Shown here: positions 1-7,232 of the stretch, one piece after another | How positions within the stretch are numbered: position 1 is the first letter of the stretch | Layout: each line of letters begins with the position of its first letter | Assembly (NCBI GenBank): GCA_018609825.1 | Contig: JAHEOA010000158.1 | Location: 1-15,178, forward strand | Source: Candidatus Bipolaricaulota bacterium | Lineage (GTDB): Bacteria; Bipolaricaulota; Bipolaricaulia; RBG-16-55-9 | Length of the DNA: 15,178 nt | Direction of reading: 5' to 3' | Translations under genes and position numbers: made by a program | Notes under the pieces: generated by a model | Databases searched by the model: none | What the model was told of the DNA's origin: nothing | Seen by the model: the letters and a program-made list of their open reading frames with translations, nothing else

Positions 1-797
1 CATTGGTGCTCCATGGTGACCTGCTCGGCATGCCGATAGGCGTGTGAGCGCATCGTCGCCGCCAGGTGCTCGGTGGCGTCCGAGGGGAGCATGTCCGAGG
101 CCTCGAGCGCCCGACGGCAGCGCTCGTAGAGCTGCAGTGCGGCATGGGCGTTGCCCAATTCGTGGTGGGCCCGCATCAGCGTCCGGTAGATGCGCTCGTC
201 ATGGGGATCGGCGTCGAGGGCCGTCTCGCCGTAACGGATGCTCTCGTCGTACTGCCGATCGCCGTAGAGCAGCTCGGTCAGCTGGCGGAGCGCGTCCAGA
301 TAGAGCCGCCGCAGCTCAGCGCGGCGCTCGAGTGTCCAGTCCTTGTGGCGATCCGCGGGGAGCAGGTCGCCCACATAGACGTCAATGGCCCGCTTGAACG
401 TCTGGATGGCGCGAGCGGAGGCGTATTCGGCTTGTGCGACGGCTTGTCGATAGCAACGGGCAAAGACCTCGGCGTCGATGGCGCAGTGTTGTGTGTCGAG
501 CGTGTAGCCGTTGGCGACGGTCTGAATGTGCGTTGACGCCGATCCCTGGGATAACGCCGGCTCAAGGACGCGACGGAGTTCGCTGATCCGCCCGCGCAGG
601 TTGCGCACGCTGCGCTCGGGGTCCTGCGCCGGCCAGAGGGCCTCCATGAGCCAGTCCTGGGGGAGCGGTCGGTCGGGATAGAGCGCCAAAAGCTTGAGCA
701 AGTCCTTGTTTTTTTCCGTGCGCCACTCCGTTTGAGGGATGGGCTGGCCATCGCGGTGGACCTCAAACCGGCCGAGAAGCTTGATGCGGATCCCCAT
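1..797 (-). CDS. BTAD/SARP-type transcriptional regulator, N-terminal part (runs off left edge)
   Basis: The frame is open from an ATG at 797 to the window edge (265 codons, no stop), so the C-terminus is missing. Residues about 1-100 look like an OmpR/PhoB-type winged helix: MGIRIKLLGRFEV start, then a W-P.. D.. ERSVRNLRGRISELRRVLE recognition-helix region and an IQTVANGYTL wing. Residues about 107-255 match the all-helical, TPR-like bacterial transcriptional activator domain (WTLERRAELRRLYLDAL, then LDADPHDERIYRTLMRAHHELG, then ALQLYERCRRAL). SARP and related regulators combine these two domains and often carry further ATPase or TPR domains, which may lie beyond the edge. Its target is unknown. 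There is no clear Shine-Dalgarno before the ATG. A TCTAAT box five bases upstream could make it leaderless. It follows the VWA gene on the same strand with a 231-bp gap and a hairpin between, so it is probably a separate transcript. Confidence 0.85.
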   Translation of the reverse strand, partial: MGIRIKLLGRFEVHRDGQPIPQTEWRTEKNKDLLKLLALYPDRPLPQDWLMEALWPAQDPERSVRNLRGRISELRRVLEPALSQGSASTHIQTVANGYTLDTQHCAIDAEVFARCYRQAVAQAEYASARAIQTFKRAIDVYVGDLLPADRHKDWTLERRAELRRLYLDALRQLTELLYGDRQYDESIRYGETALDADPHDERIYRTLMRAHHELGNAHAALQLYERCRRALEASDMLPSDATEHLAATMRSHAYRHAEQVTMEHQ

Positions 798-802
798 GTC
801 GG

Positions 803-808
803 ATTAGA
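803..808 (-). promoter_or_regulatory. Possible -10 box of a leaderless promoter for the BTAD gene
   Basis: The minus strand reads TCTAAT (5 of 6 to TATAAT), ending five bases before the ATG at 797, which would put the transcription start on or next to the start codon. No convincing -35 hexamer is found 16-18 bases upstream. A short inverted repeat GACG-TTTT-CGTC lies just upstream (813-824) and could be an operator. This is inference from spacing only. Confidence 0.3.
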
Positions 809-988
809 ACATGACGTTTTCGTCTAGGTTAGGCCAAGCAAAGCCGGGAATCAAGCTGCCGAGTGGCTCCACGAGGGCCGGCCGGTCGGCCTGTTCCCGC
901 ACGTGACACTTGACGAGGGATCGCTGGGCGGGCTGGCTCAGCGACAGCTTGGGGGTCGCGGAGATCGAGCGGGGGGCATGCTGGACCG

Positions 989-1030
989 GACGACGCCGGG
1001 GGAGCTCGCCCGGCCCGTCGGCGCGTCGTC
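989..1030 (-). terminator. GC-rich hairpin at the end of the VWA gene, possible terminator
   Basis: GACGACG (989-995) pairs with CGTCGTC (1024-1030), and CCGGG (996-1000) pairs with CCCGG (1009-1013) inside it. The outer arm reaches into the VWA stop codon. No T-run follows on the minus strand, so this is not a classical intrinsic terminator. It could be a U-less terminator or an mRNA 3'-end stabiliser. Confidence 0.35.
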
Positions 1031-2795
1031 AGTCCGCGTCGGCCAGCGTGGCGAGGAGGTCGAGCTCCCGTTGCAGACTGGGGTCGTCCAGTTCGGCCAT
1101 CTCGCTCCGCATGTGATCTCGGAACCGGCGGAACAGATCCCGATAGTGGCCGGAGACGCTCAGCGGCGTCGACTGGCGCTCCCACCGGCCCAGCCACGGT
1201 TCCAGCTCCGGCGGACGGATGCCGAACTCCGTGCTCACCGAGGGCTCGATGGGCGCATCGGCCTCCTGACTCCGTCGCTCGTCGATCAGCCAGTTCTGCA
1301 GCAGGTCGGCGTAGCGGGCGAGCAGTACGGCCTTGCGGATGCCCGTGTCGTCGTCATCGGGCGCCCGGTCGGAGAGCGTGATGGCGGTCTCGACCCGCTC
1401 GACGTGCCCGTGCCGATCCGTGTAGCGAACGCGCAGGACCGCGCGATCCGAAGCGGCCGCCCGCTCGCCGTCTGCCGAGCGTTGTAGCCTGAGCAGGACG
1501 ACGCCGCCGCGCGTCTCGCCGTCCTTCGTTCTGGACGGGAAGAGCGTGTTGACCGACATGAGACGCCCCGTGGCCTCGTCGGCGCCCGGAGAGCCGTAGG
1601 CTTGGGCGATGCGATATCCGGGAGCGTCCAACGTCAGCTCCAGGTCGAAGACGAGCGGCGTGACCATGTAGGCGAACCCCTCGTCCAGGCGCTCGCGGAA
1701 CTGCTCCGCGGAATGGACCGCGTGATAGTTGGCGCCGCGGATCGTGCCGATCGTCTCCACGAGCTCGCTGTTGAAGTCGACGCCGATCCCGACGAACGTG
1801 CCGTAGATGCCGCGTTCGGCGTTGCGTTGGGCCAAGCTCAGCAGATCGTCATCGTCCGTGGCGCCGCGGTTCGGCATGGCGTCGGTGAGGAAGATGATCC
1901 GGTTCTCGTACTTGGCCGGGTCGGCGCCGGCCAACTCGTCAAACAGGCGCGTCCCCATCCGCATGCCGGCCGACATGTGGGTGGAGCCGCCGGCGCGCAG
2001 CTCGAGCACGTGCTCGCGTATGGCGTCCATGTCGGTGTTGCCCACCCTCGAGAGCGGCTTGGCCAAGTGCGCCCCCCCGTTGAACAGCACCATGCCGAAC
2101 CGATCGTCGGCGTTCAGGTGCTCCATCAGCGCCGCGACGGACTCCGCCGCGAGGGCCATCTTGCTCTTGCCAGCGCCCTCAGCAGGGTCGACTTCCTGGC
2201 GTTGGCCAGAGCGATCGTAGTAGTACCGATCGAACGGCGAGCTCATCGACCCGGAGATGTCGAGCACGATCACCAGGTTCAGCCTCTTGCGCTCGAAGTC
2301 GGCCTCAGTGACATCGGCGTTGAGCCCGACGGTCAGATAGCGCTGCGGCTTTCCCGATAGCGGGTCGGGCGAGACGGCCTGGCTGTAGGACGGACAGAAC
2401 AGGTGTTGGCAGGGCTTCCCTTCGCCCGTGTCAAAGTAGTAGTCGTGAAAAAGTCCCTCATACGTCAGATCGGAGGGCAGCGGCAGATAGCCGCTGGCGA
2501 CGTTCTCGCGGAAGTTTTCCACGTCCTGGGCGCCGCCGACCGAGTATCCCAGTCGGGCCGAGCCGGCATCTTGAGCCAGGGGGGCGGGCGAGCGCATCGT
2601 AGGGCTTGGTGTCGTCCCTGATCGGCCTTTGCTGTTGTCGCGTCCGGAATAGGCCCAGTCGTCCACTTTCTGATCCGAACGATTCGGAGCCTGCTCGGAC
2701 GGATTCGACGGCCCCGGTTCCAGGACTGTCTGGGTTGCCGAGGCGAGCCCGAGCAAGATTAACGCCAGGACCAGCCACAGTTTGGGCAATCGCAT
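1029..2795 (-). CDS. Secreted von Willebrand factor A (VWA) domain protein, YfbK-like
   Basis: 588 residues. Residues 1-20 form a signal peptide (basic start, hydrophobic run LWLVLALILLGLA, ASA cleavage site at 18-20). There is no lipobox cysteine, so it is probably soluble or loosely wall-bound. Residues about 21-85 are Ser/Pro/Asp-rich and disordered. Residues about 91-122 (ENFRENVASGYLPLPSDL, then TYEGLFHDYYF) resemble the conserved segment that precedes the VWA domain in YfbK-type proteins. The VWA domain begins about residue 172. Its metal site is complete: DISGS (D179, S181, S183), T272 and D305 in FLTDAMPN. The remaining ~200 residues are probably a beta-rich domain as in that family, with a charged helical C-terminus. 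Such proteins bind ligands through the metal site; the partner here is unknown. The start is set by GGGAGGAGAG just upstream. No clear -35/-10 pair was found in the 230 bp before it. Confidence 0.85.
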   Translation of the reverse strand: MRLPKLWLVLALILLGLASATQTVLEPGPSNPSEQAPNRSDQKVDDWAYSGRDNSKGRSGTTPSPTMRSPAPLAQDAGSARLGYSVGGAQDVENFRENVASGYLPLPSDLTYEGLFHDYYFDTGEGKPCQHLFCPSYSQAVSPDPLSGKPQRYLTVGLNADVTEADFERKRLNLVIVLDISGSMSSPFDRYYYDRSGQRQEVDPAEGAGKSKMALAAESVAALMEHLNADDRFGMVLFNGGAHLAKPLSRVGNTDMDAIREHVLELRAGGSTHMSAGMRMGTRLFDELAGADPAKYENRIIFLTDAMPNRGATDDDDLLSLAQRNAERGIYGTFVGIGVDFNSELVETIGTIRGANYHAVHSAEQFRERLDEGFAYMVTPLVFDLELTLDAPGYRIAQAYGSPGADEATGRLMSVNTLFPSRTKDGETRGGVVLLRLQRSADGERAAASDRAVLRVRYTDRHGHVERVETAITLSDRAPDDDDTGIRKAVLLARYADLLQNWLIDERRSQEADAPIEPSVSTEFGIRPPELEPWLGRWERQSTPLSVSGHYRDLFRRFRDHMRSEMAELDDPSLQRELDLLATLADAD

Positions 2796-3027
2796 ACCGA
2801 CTCTCCTCCCGATCCGGGTTGAGGGACGCCCCTCGGGAAGAGTCTAGGAGGTCGGCGCGCCTTTCCGATAGACGGATGCTCGGATCGGGTTGGCTGAGCC
2901 GCGGCATTCGCCGAGGGCGGCCGAGGCGGGCAGGTCAGCGCGTGGCGCAACAGCCAGTCCGGTTCCCTTCCCCTCGACGCTCAAGGCTTCCGTGGCCCGG
3001 CTCGATCGACCCCCCATGGGAAGGCGA

Positions 3028-3462
3028 TCAATCCGCTCGCCGACAGCTCAGCTCACTGATGTCATACGTATACGGCTGGCGGGCGGAGAGGTTGTTCCCC
3101 GCTATGGCGATCTGGAAAGGCCAATCCTGGCCAGATTGCAGGTTCTTCGTCGTGGCGGAACCGTCCCCGATCCATTCGCGATCGGCTCGGCTTGAGGCAT
3201 CGGTGTAGACGTCGATCGCGATCGTGGCGGAAGCGCAGTCCCGCGGCGGGACGATCACGCCCGCCAGCGTGATCCGATCCGTGGATGGGCTTGCGCCGCT
3301 CGATGTCTCGACGCTCAGGTTGGCGTGGACGATGGAGAGCGGGCAATCGTGGTCGCACGGGTTCGAGTCCATGGCCTGGCCTGACCCTAACCAGAGGGCA
3401 ACCCCGAGCCCGACCAAAGCCACGGTTACGATGGGCAGCCCGAGTCGCGTTCGTCGCGTCAT
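3028..3462 (-). CDS. Small exported four-cysteine protein of unknown function
   Basis: 144 residues from the ATG at 3462. An ATG two codons earlier (3468) directly abuts the Shine-Dalgarno AAAGGAG and is too close to be used. Residues 1-30 are a signal peptide or anchor (MTRRTRLGLPIVTVALVGLG, then ...SGQA before MDS). The mature part has four cysteines (36, 40, 76, 140), enough for two disulfides, with a CxxxC pair near the N-terminus. The rest is Ser/Thr/Asp-rich with alternating hydrophobic residues (RITLAGVIVPP, ATIAIDVYTD, FQIAIAGNNL), suggesting a small beta-sandwich. I do not recognise the family. It has its own promoter with a perfect TATAAT and two TCCGGAT palindromes upstream, so it is probably a single-gene unit regulated on its own. 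Confidence 0.7.
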   Translation of the reverse strand: MTRRTRLGLPIVTVALVGLGVALWLGSGQAMDSNPCDHDCPLSIVHANLSVETSSGASPSTDRITLAGVIVPPRDCASATIAIDVYTDASSRADREWIGDGSATTKNLQSGQDWPFQIAIAGNNLSARQPYTYDISELSCRRAD

Positions 3463-3468
3463 GCGCAT

Positions 3469-3475
3469 CTCCTTT
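3469..3475 (-). promoter_or_regulatory. Ribosome binding site that selects the ATG at 3462
   Basis: The minus strand reads AAAGGAG followed by ATGCGCATG. The first ATG has zero spacing from the SD and the second has six bases, so the second (3462) is the likely start. Confidence 0.6.
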
Positions 3476-3494
3476 CCCTTGTCTCCGGCTGCCC

Positions 3495-3500
3495 ATTATA
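3495..3500 (-). promoter_or_regulatory. Promoter -10 box for the small exported protein
   Basis: The minus strand has a perfect TATAAT about 33 bases before the start codon. The hexamer 17 bases upstream is poor (ATCGGT), which suggests activator dependence. Two palindromic TCCGGA(T) sites lie 24-48 bases upstream. Confidence 0.5.
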
Positions 3501-3523
3501 AGACCTTCGTATCTGAAACCGAT

Positions 3524-3543
3524 GATCCGGATCAACTCCGGAT
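3524..3543. repeat. Tandem palindromes, candidate operator
   Basis: GATCCGGATC (3524-3533, a perfect 10-bp palindrome) and TCCGGAT (3537-3543) share the core TCCGGA. Their centres are 11 bp apart, one helical turn. They lie upstream of the -10 box of the small exported protein, where an activator of a weak -35 promoter would bind. No regulator is known. Confidence 0.35.
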
Positions 3544-3591
3544 TTGCGCTACGTCATGCACCGGCGGCCCGATCGCTGCCATCTCGGCGTA

Positions 3592-3607
3592 ACGGTCCGT
3601 GGACCGT
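3592..3607. repeat. Perfect inverted repeat downstream of tRNA-Glu
   Basis: ACGGTCC-GT-GGACCGT is a 7-bp perfect inverted repeat with a 2-bp centre, about 70 bases past the tRNA 3' end. A second small one, GCTCG-G-CGAGC, lies at 3625-3635. They could contribute to termination of the tRNA transcript or be protein sites. No T-run follows either. Confidence 0.3.
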
Positions 3608-3676
3608 CGATGGAGGCCGCCCTCGCTCGGCGAGCCCAACGACAGGGGTCGACGCGACCGGCAAAGGAGAAAGGAA

Positions 3677-3752
3677 TGGCGCTCCCAAGGGGATTTGAAC
3701 CCCTGTCTTAGCCTTGAGAGGGCTACGTCCTAGGCCGCTAGACGATGGGAGC
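3677..3752 (-). tRNA. tRNA-Glu (anticodon CTC), CCA encoded
   Basis: Read on the minus strand, the cloverleaf is complete. The acceptor GCTCCCA (3752-3746) pairs with TGGGAGC (3687-3681), the D-stem is GTC/GAC, and the anticodon stem is TAGCC/GGCTA around loop CTCTCAA. The T-stem is AGGGG/CCCCT with loop TTCAAAT. The anticodon CTC reads GAG (Glu), as expected in a GC-rich genome. The discriminator is G (3680) and the CCA is encoded (3679-3677). A strong promoter ends about five bases before the mature 5' end. Confidence 0.95.
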
Positions 3753-3763
3753 GGAGTGGCCGC

Positions 3764-3792
3764 ATTGTAGCCGACGGTCTCCGCGGGTTCAA
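3764..3792 (-). promoter_or_regulatory. Sigma-70-type promoter of tRNA-Glu
   Basis: On the minus strand a TTGAAC -35 (3792-3787), a 17-bp spacer and a TACAAT -10 (3769-3764) place the start near 3757, a few bases before the tRNA. Five of six bases match the consensus in the -10 and four of six in the -35. Confidence 0.75.
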
Positions 3793-3931
3793 CCGAACGC
3801 CTGTGGACTCGCACGGGAACAGATGACCGTTGTCGACGGCGCGCATGCCCACCGACGCCCGGAGCTGCGTGGTCGTCCCCGCGGCTGTTCGGCTCTACGC
3901 TCAGCGCAGCCCCACAGCGTGGAGGGAGAGC

Positions 3932-4972
3932 ATGCGCAGAGCCAGCCTCATCGCCGTCGTCATCCTGATCATGGTCGGACCACTCGCGGACGCACAGCCG
4001 AGCGGCTTTTCGGTCCCGTTGGCGCAGAACCCGTCGATGTACGAGGGCCGCACCGACGTGACGTTCGCCGTCAAGGAATGCCGCGGCCTCGGGGCCTTCG
4101 GCGGCTTCCAGCCCGGCCAGATCCTGCAGGCCTCGCAGTCGGCCGCCGCGGTCTGGAGCGAGGCCTTTCCGCAGGTGCGCATCAACGTCGTCCGCGGCAA
4201 CTGCCGGCACCGCCCCAGCACGGGCAACGGCAAGAACGAGCTCTACTGGACGGGCCAGGCGATGCCGGCGGAGCGCTTCGGGCTCTACGTCGCCATGACG
4301 CAGGGCGGACGCCTGGCCGAAGAGGACATCCAGATGAAGGCGGCCAACATCGAGTACGTCGCGGGCGAGTTGGCGGCCTCGCCCCAGCGGGTGCTGTTCA
4401 ACGCGCTCGTGCACGAGTTCGGGCACGCACTCGGCTTGGGGGACGCTTACCGCCAATGGCCCAAGGCGTGCGGCTGGTCGGTGATGCTGGCGCTGTGTTC
4501 GGCGGAGCGTCTGCATCCCACCTCGGCCGACATGGAGGCCCTGCGGTCGATCCACGGGCGATCCTCGGACGATGACGCCCTGACGCCGCCCTCATCGGGG
4601 ACGGGCTCCGTGCGGCAGTTCGACGCCAACGACAACCGCTACATCGACGACCCCGAACTGTCGCAGGCCATGGACGCATGGCTCGCAGGCCGGATCAACG
4701 ACGACCTGCTCTTTGAGGTCATCGACGCGTGGACGTCCCGCCAGAAACTCCAAGGCGCGTCGCTGAACAGGAGCCCGAGCTTCGCGGTCACCTCGGTGAC
4801 GACATTCAGCCTGGGCGGGGAGCCCGTCGGCCAGAGCCCGTGCTCGTCGCGTCCGGCTATGGAACGCGCACGCCAGCTGCTTCAGCAAGAGCCGCGGGGC
4901 ACGTACCTGGCCGTGATCCGGGACTGCCAGACCGGAGCCACCAAGACGACGAAGATCGCCCAATTCCGTTGA
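3932..4972 (+). CDS. Secreted metzincin-like zinc metalloprotease with EF-hand/dockerin-like segment
   Basis: 346 residues. The start is the ATG at 3932 after GGAGGGAGAG; the frame is open further upstream but lacks an SD there. Residues 1-21 are a signal peptide (VILIMVGPLADA, then QPSG). The catalytic motif HEFGHALGLGD (H161, E162, H165, D171) is HExxHxxGxxD, the metzincin/gluzincin-like zinc site with Asp in the third-ligand position, as in snapalysin. GWSVML (182-186) may be the Met-turn. Six cysteines are scattered through the chain and could form disulfides. Residues about 230-270 (FDANDNRYIDDPEL, then MDAW, then INDDLLFEVIDAW) carry a calcium-loop pattern D231-N233-N235-D239 and look like a dockerin-type repeat. 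The last ~70 residues are unassigned. Zinc proteolysis outside the cell is inferred from the motif. It starts divergently from tRNA-Glu and its stop abuts that of the convergent helicase gene. Confidence 0.8.
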   Translation: MRRASLIAVVILIMVGPLADAQPSGFSVPLAQNPSMYEGRTDVTFAVKECRGLGAFGGFQPGQILQASQSAAAVWSEAFPQVRINVVRGNCRHRPSTGNGKNELYWTGQAMPAERFGLYVAMTQGGRLAEEDIQMKAANIEYVAGELAASPQRVLFNALVHEFGHALGLGDAYRQWPKACGWSVMLALCSAERLHPTSADMEALRSIHGRSSDDDALTPPSSGTGSVRQFDANDNRYIDDPELSQAMDAWLAGRINDDLLFEVIDAWTSRQKLQGASLNRSPSFAVTSVTTFSLGGEPVGQSPCSSRPAMERARQLLQQEPRGTYLAVIRDCQTGATKTTKIAQFR

Positions 4973-7231
4973 TCAGTCGCGCTCGGCCAGCGCCCGCAGG
5001 ATGACGAGCGCGCCCCCCTTGTCGAGCGTCTCGTTGTTGTTGCCGCACTTGGGCGAGTAGATGCACGACGGACAGCCTTGCTCGCACCCACAGTCGCGCA
5101 CGAGGTCGTACGTCGTCTCGGCCAGCGACGGGAACAGATCGACGGTCTTTTCGGAGATGCCGACGCCGCCGGGATGGCCGTCGTAGATGAAGACGGTGCT
5201 GGCGCCCGTGTCCGGATGCAACGGCGTCGACAGCCCGCCGACGTCCCAGCGATCGCACATGGCGTAGACGGGCGTCATGGCGATGAGCGCGTGCTCGGCG
5301 GCGTGGAGACCGCCCGCCCAGTCGTGGCCCTCCGCTTCCACTCGTCGGCGCAACGCCTCGGGCAGCGTGAACCAGAGCGCCACGGTCTCGAAGGTCTGCT
5401 CCGGCAGATCGAGCCTGTGGAGCCCGACGGTGCGATCGTACTGCCGCGTGCGATAGCCGACGACCTGTTCGCGGGCTTGAACCTCGCCGACGTGCAGCGT
5501 CCCCCACGGCCGCGTCCAGTCGTCAAGTTGCCGACGGATAGACAGATCGGTCTCTCGGAGCGTGTCGGTGTAGTAGTCGACGGCCTGGCGCGAGGCATGA
5601 GCCACCCCAGCGGTCAGGTCGAGCGACTCGATGAGATAGGTCTCTCCCCGATGCAGAAAGACGGCGCCCGGGTGGACCTCTTCGCAGGCGCGGCGCAGCT
5701 CCAGGATCTCCAATAACTCGCCATCGGCAATGACCTGGACCGAGTGTTCGCTCAGATGCTCGAGCGCGACGGTCTCCACGGGTCGGGCTGTGCCGCGGTA
5801 GACGTGCCCGAGCGGCGTCTTCTGGACGAGCTTCTGACGCTCCAGGGCCTTCATGGCGCTTGGGAAACCCTCGCCGAAGAACGCCGGATCGCGCTCCGTC
5901 GACAAGGGGAGCTCTGCCGCGGCGCACATGACATGGCCCAGCAAGACATGCGGATTCTGGGGATCGGCAATGGCGTGCTCGTGCGGCTTGGCGAAGAAGA
6001 CCTCGGGATGGTTCATGTAATACTGATCGAGCGGATTCTCGAATCCCAGAAGCGCCACCAAGGACGCGCCCGTGCCGCGTCCGGCGCGGCCCGCCATCTG
6101 CCACGTCGACAGGATGGTCCCGGGAAACCCGGCGATCAGGACGGCATCCAGACCCCCGACGTCGATCCCGAGCTCGAGCGCGTTGGTCGACGCCACGCCG
6201 CGCAGACGGCCGTCTTTGAGCGCATGCTCGATCGCCCGGCGTTCTTCGGGGGTATAGCCCGCTCGATACGCGGTGATCGCTCCATCCCGATTGGTCTCTT
6301 CCTGGGTCCAGCGGGCGACGAGCTCGGCCATGCGTCGCGAGACGGTAAAGCACAGCGTCTGATAGCCCGACTGGACGCATTGAGCCAACAGGTCGCTCGT
6401 CTGACGATGGGCGGAGGCACCCGGTCGGCCGAGCGTGTTCCAGAAGCAGAACGTCGTCTCGCCCGACGGCGCGCCGTTGTCGGCGACGACCTCGACGTCG
6501 AGGCCCAAGAGATTGCGGCCGTGTTCGGCCGGATTGGCCATCGTGGCGGAGGAGAGGATGAACTGCGGCTCGGCGCCGAACCGGCCGGCGATGCGGCGCA
6601 GCCGTCGGATCAAGAGCGCGACGTTGGCGCCGAAGACGCCGCGATACACGTGGGCCTCGTCGATCACGACGTATTGGAGATTTTTGAAAAACCGGCGCCA
6701 CTTGTGGTGCCAGGGCAGATACTGATGGAGCGCGTGCGGATTGGTCAGCACGAGCCGCGAGCGCTCCCGGATGCGGGATCGCTGGCCCTGCGGCGTGTCG
6801 CCGTCGTAGATGCGCGGCTCCAATCCCAGATCGAGCGCCTCGTCCATCTCCGCCAGCGTCGATTGCTGGTCTTGGGTGAGCGCCTTGAGCGGATAGAGAT
6901 ACAGCGCGGTCGCCTTCCGATTCTGGAACAACCCTTCGAGGACGGAGAGGTTGAAGCCGAGGGTCTTCCCCGAGGCCGTCGGCGTCGTCACCATGGCGTG
7001 GCGGCCGGCGCGGACGTGGCGGATCGTCTCGGCCTGATGCGTATACAGCGTCCATCCGCGGTCATCGACGAACGCTTGAAGCGCGTCGGGCAACGGCGGA
7101 TCCAGGTGGCCGTGTTCGGCATCGCGGCCGGGCAGCGCTTCGACGTGCACCACCGACGACGGATGCGACCTCTGCAGGCGTTCGACGAAGGCCGCCACGG
7201 TTGACGAGCGCGCCTGAACGTTGGAACCCAT
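4973..7231 (-). CDS. mrfA: MrfA/YprA-like DEAH-box superfamily 2 helicase
   Basis: 752 residues, the usual length of this family. SF2 motifs are in order: a Q-type YTHQ (63-66), motif I TPTASGKT (83-90), Ia YPLKALTQ (113-120), Ib TNPHALH (163-169) and II DEAH (191-194). Motif III is SAT (228-230), V is ALELGIDVG (351-359) and VI is QMAGRAGRG (378-386). A WYL-free middle domain leads to a C-terminal cluster C714, C716, C720, C723, C729, the zinc-binding (MZB, formerly DUF1998) module of MrfA. In Bacillus subtilis MrfA works with the exonuclease MrfB in a UvrA-independent repair pathway for mitomycin C adducts. The same pair is adjacent here. The ATG lies one base after the stop of the upstream mrfB-like gene (TGATATG), so translation is probably coupled. 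Its own SD is weak. The 3' end abuts the stop of the convergent protease gene with no space for a separate terminator. The symbol is by homology; the substrate in this organism is untested. Confidence 0.88.
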   Translation of the reverse strand: MGSNVQARSSTVAAFVERLQRSHPSSVVHVEALPGRDAEHGHLDPPLPDALQAFVDDRGWTLYTHQAETIRHVRAGRHAMVTTPTASGKTLGFNLSVLEGLFQNRKATALYLYPLKALTQDQQSTLAEMDEALDLGLEPRIYDGDTPQGQRSRIRERSRLVLTNPHALHQYLPWHHKWRRFFKNLQYVVIDEAHVYRGVFGANVALLIRRLRRIAGRFGAEPQFILSSATMANPAEHGRNLLGLDVEVVADNGAPSGETTFCFWNTLGRPGASAHRQTSDLLAQCVQSGYQTLCFTVSRRMAELVARWTQEETNRDGAITAYRAGYTPEERRAIEHALKDGRLRGVASTNALELGIDVGGLDAVLIAGFPGTILSTWQMAGRAGRGTGASLVALLGFENPLDQYYMNHPEVFFAKPHEHAIADPQNPHVLLGHVMCAAAELPLSTERDPAFFGEGFPSAMKALERQKLVQKTPLGHVYRGTARPVETVALEHLSEHSVQVIADGELLEILELRRACEEVHPGAVFLHRGETYLIESLDLTAGVAHASRQAVDYYTDTLRETDLSIRRQLDDWTRPWGTLHVGEVQAREQVVGYRTRQYDRTVGLHRLDLPEQTFETVALWFTLPEALRRRVEAEGHDWAGGLHAAEHALIAMTPVYAMCDRWDVGGLSTPLHPDTGASTVFIYDGHPGGVGISEKTVDLFPSLAETTYDLVRDCGCEQGCPSCIYSPKCGNNNETLDKGGALVILRALAERD

Positions 7232-7232
7232 A

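Noticed and set aside
3554..4555. 333-codon minus-strand open frame over tRNA-Glu and the protease gene
   Set aside because: It reads through a tRNA and opposite a gene with signal peptide, SD and HExxH motif.
5744..7204. 486-codon plus-strand open frame opposite the helicase gene
   Set aside because: The antisense helicase has all SF2 motifs in order. The plus-strand product is a low-complexity Arg/Gly/Ala-rich shadow.
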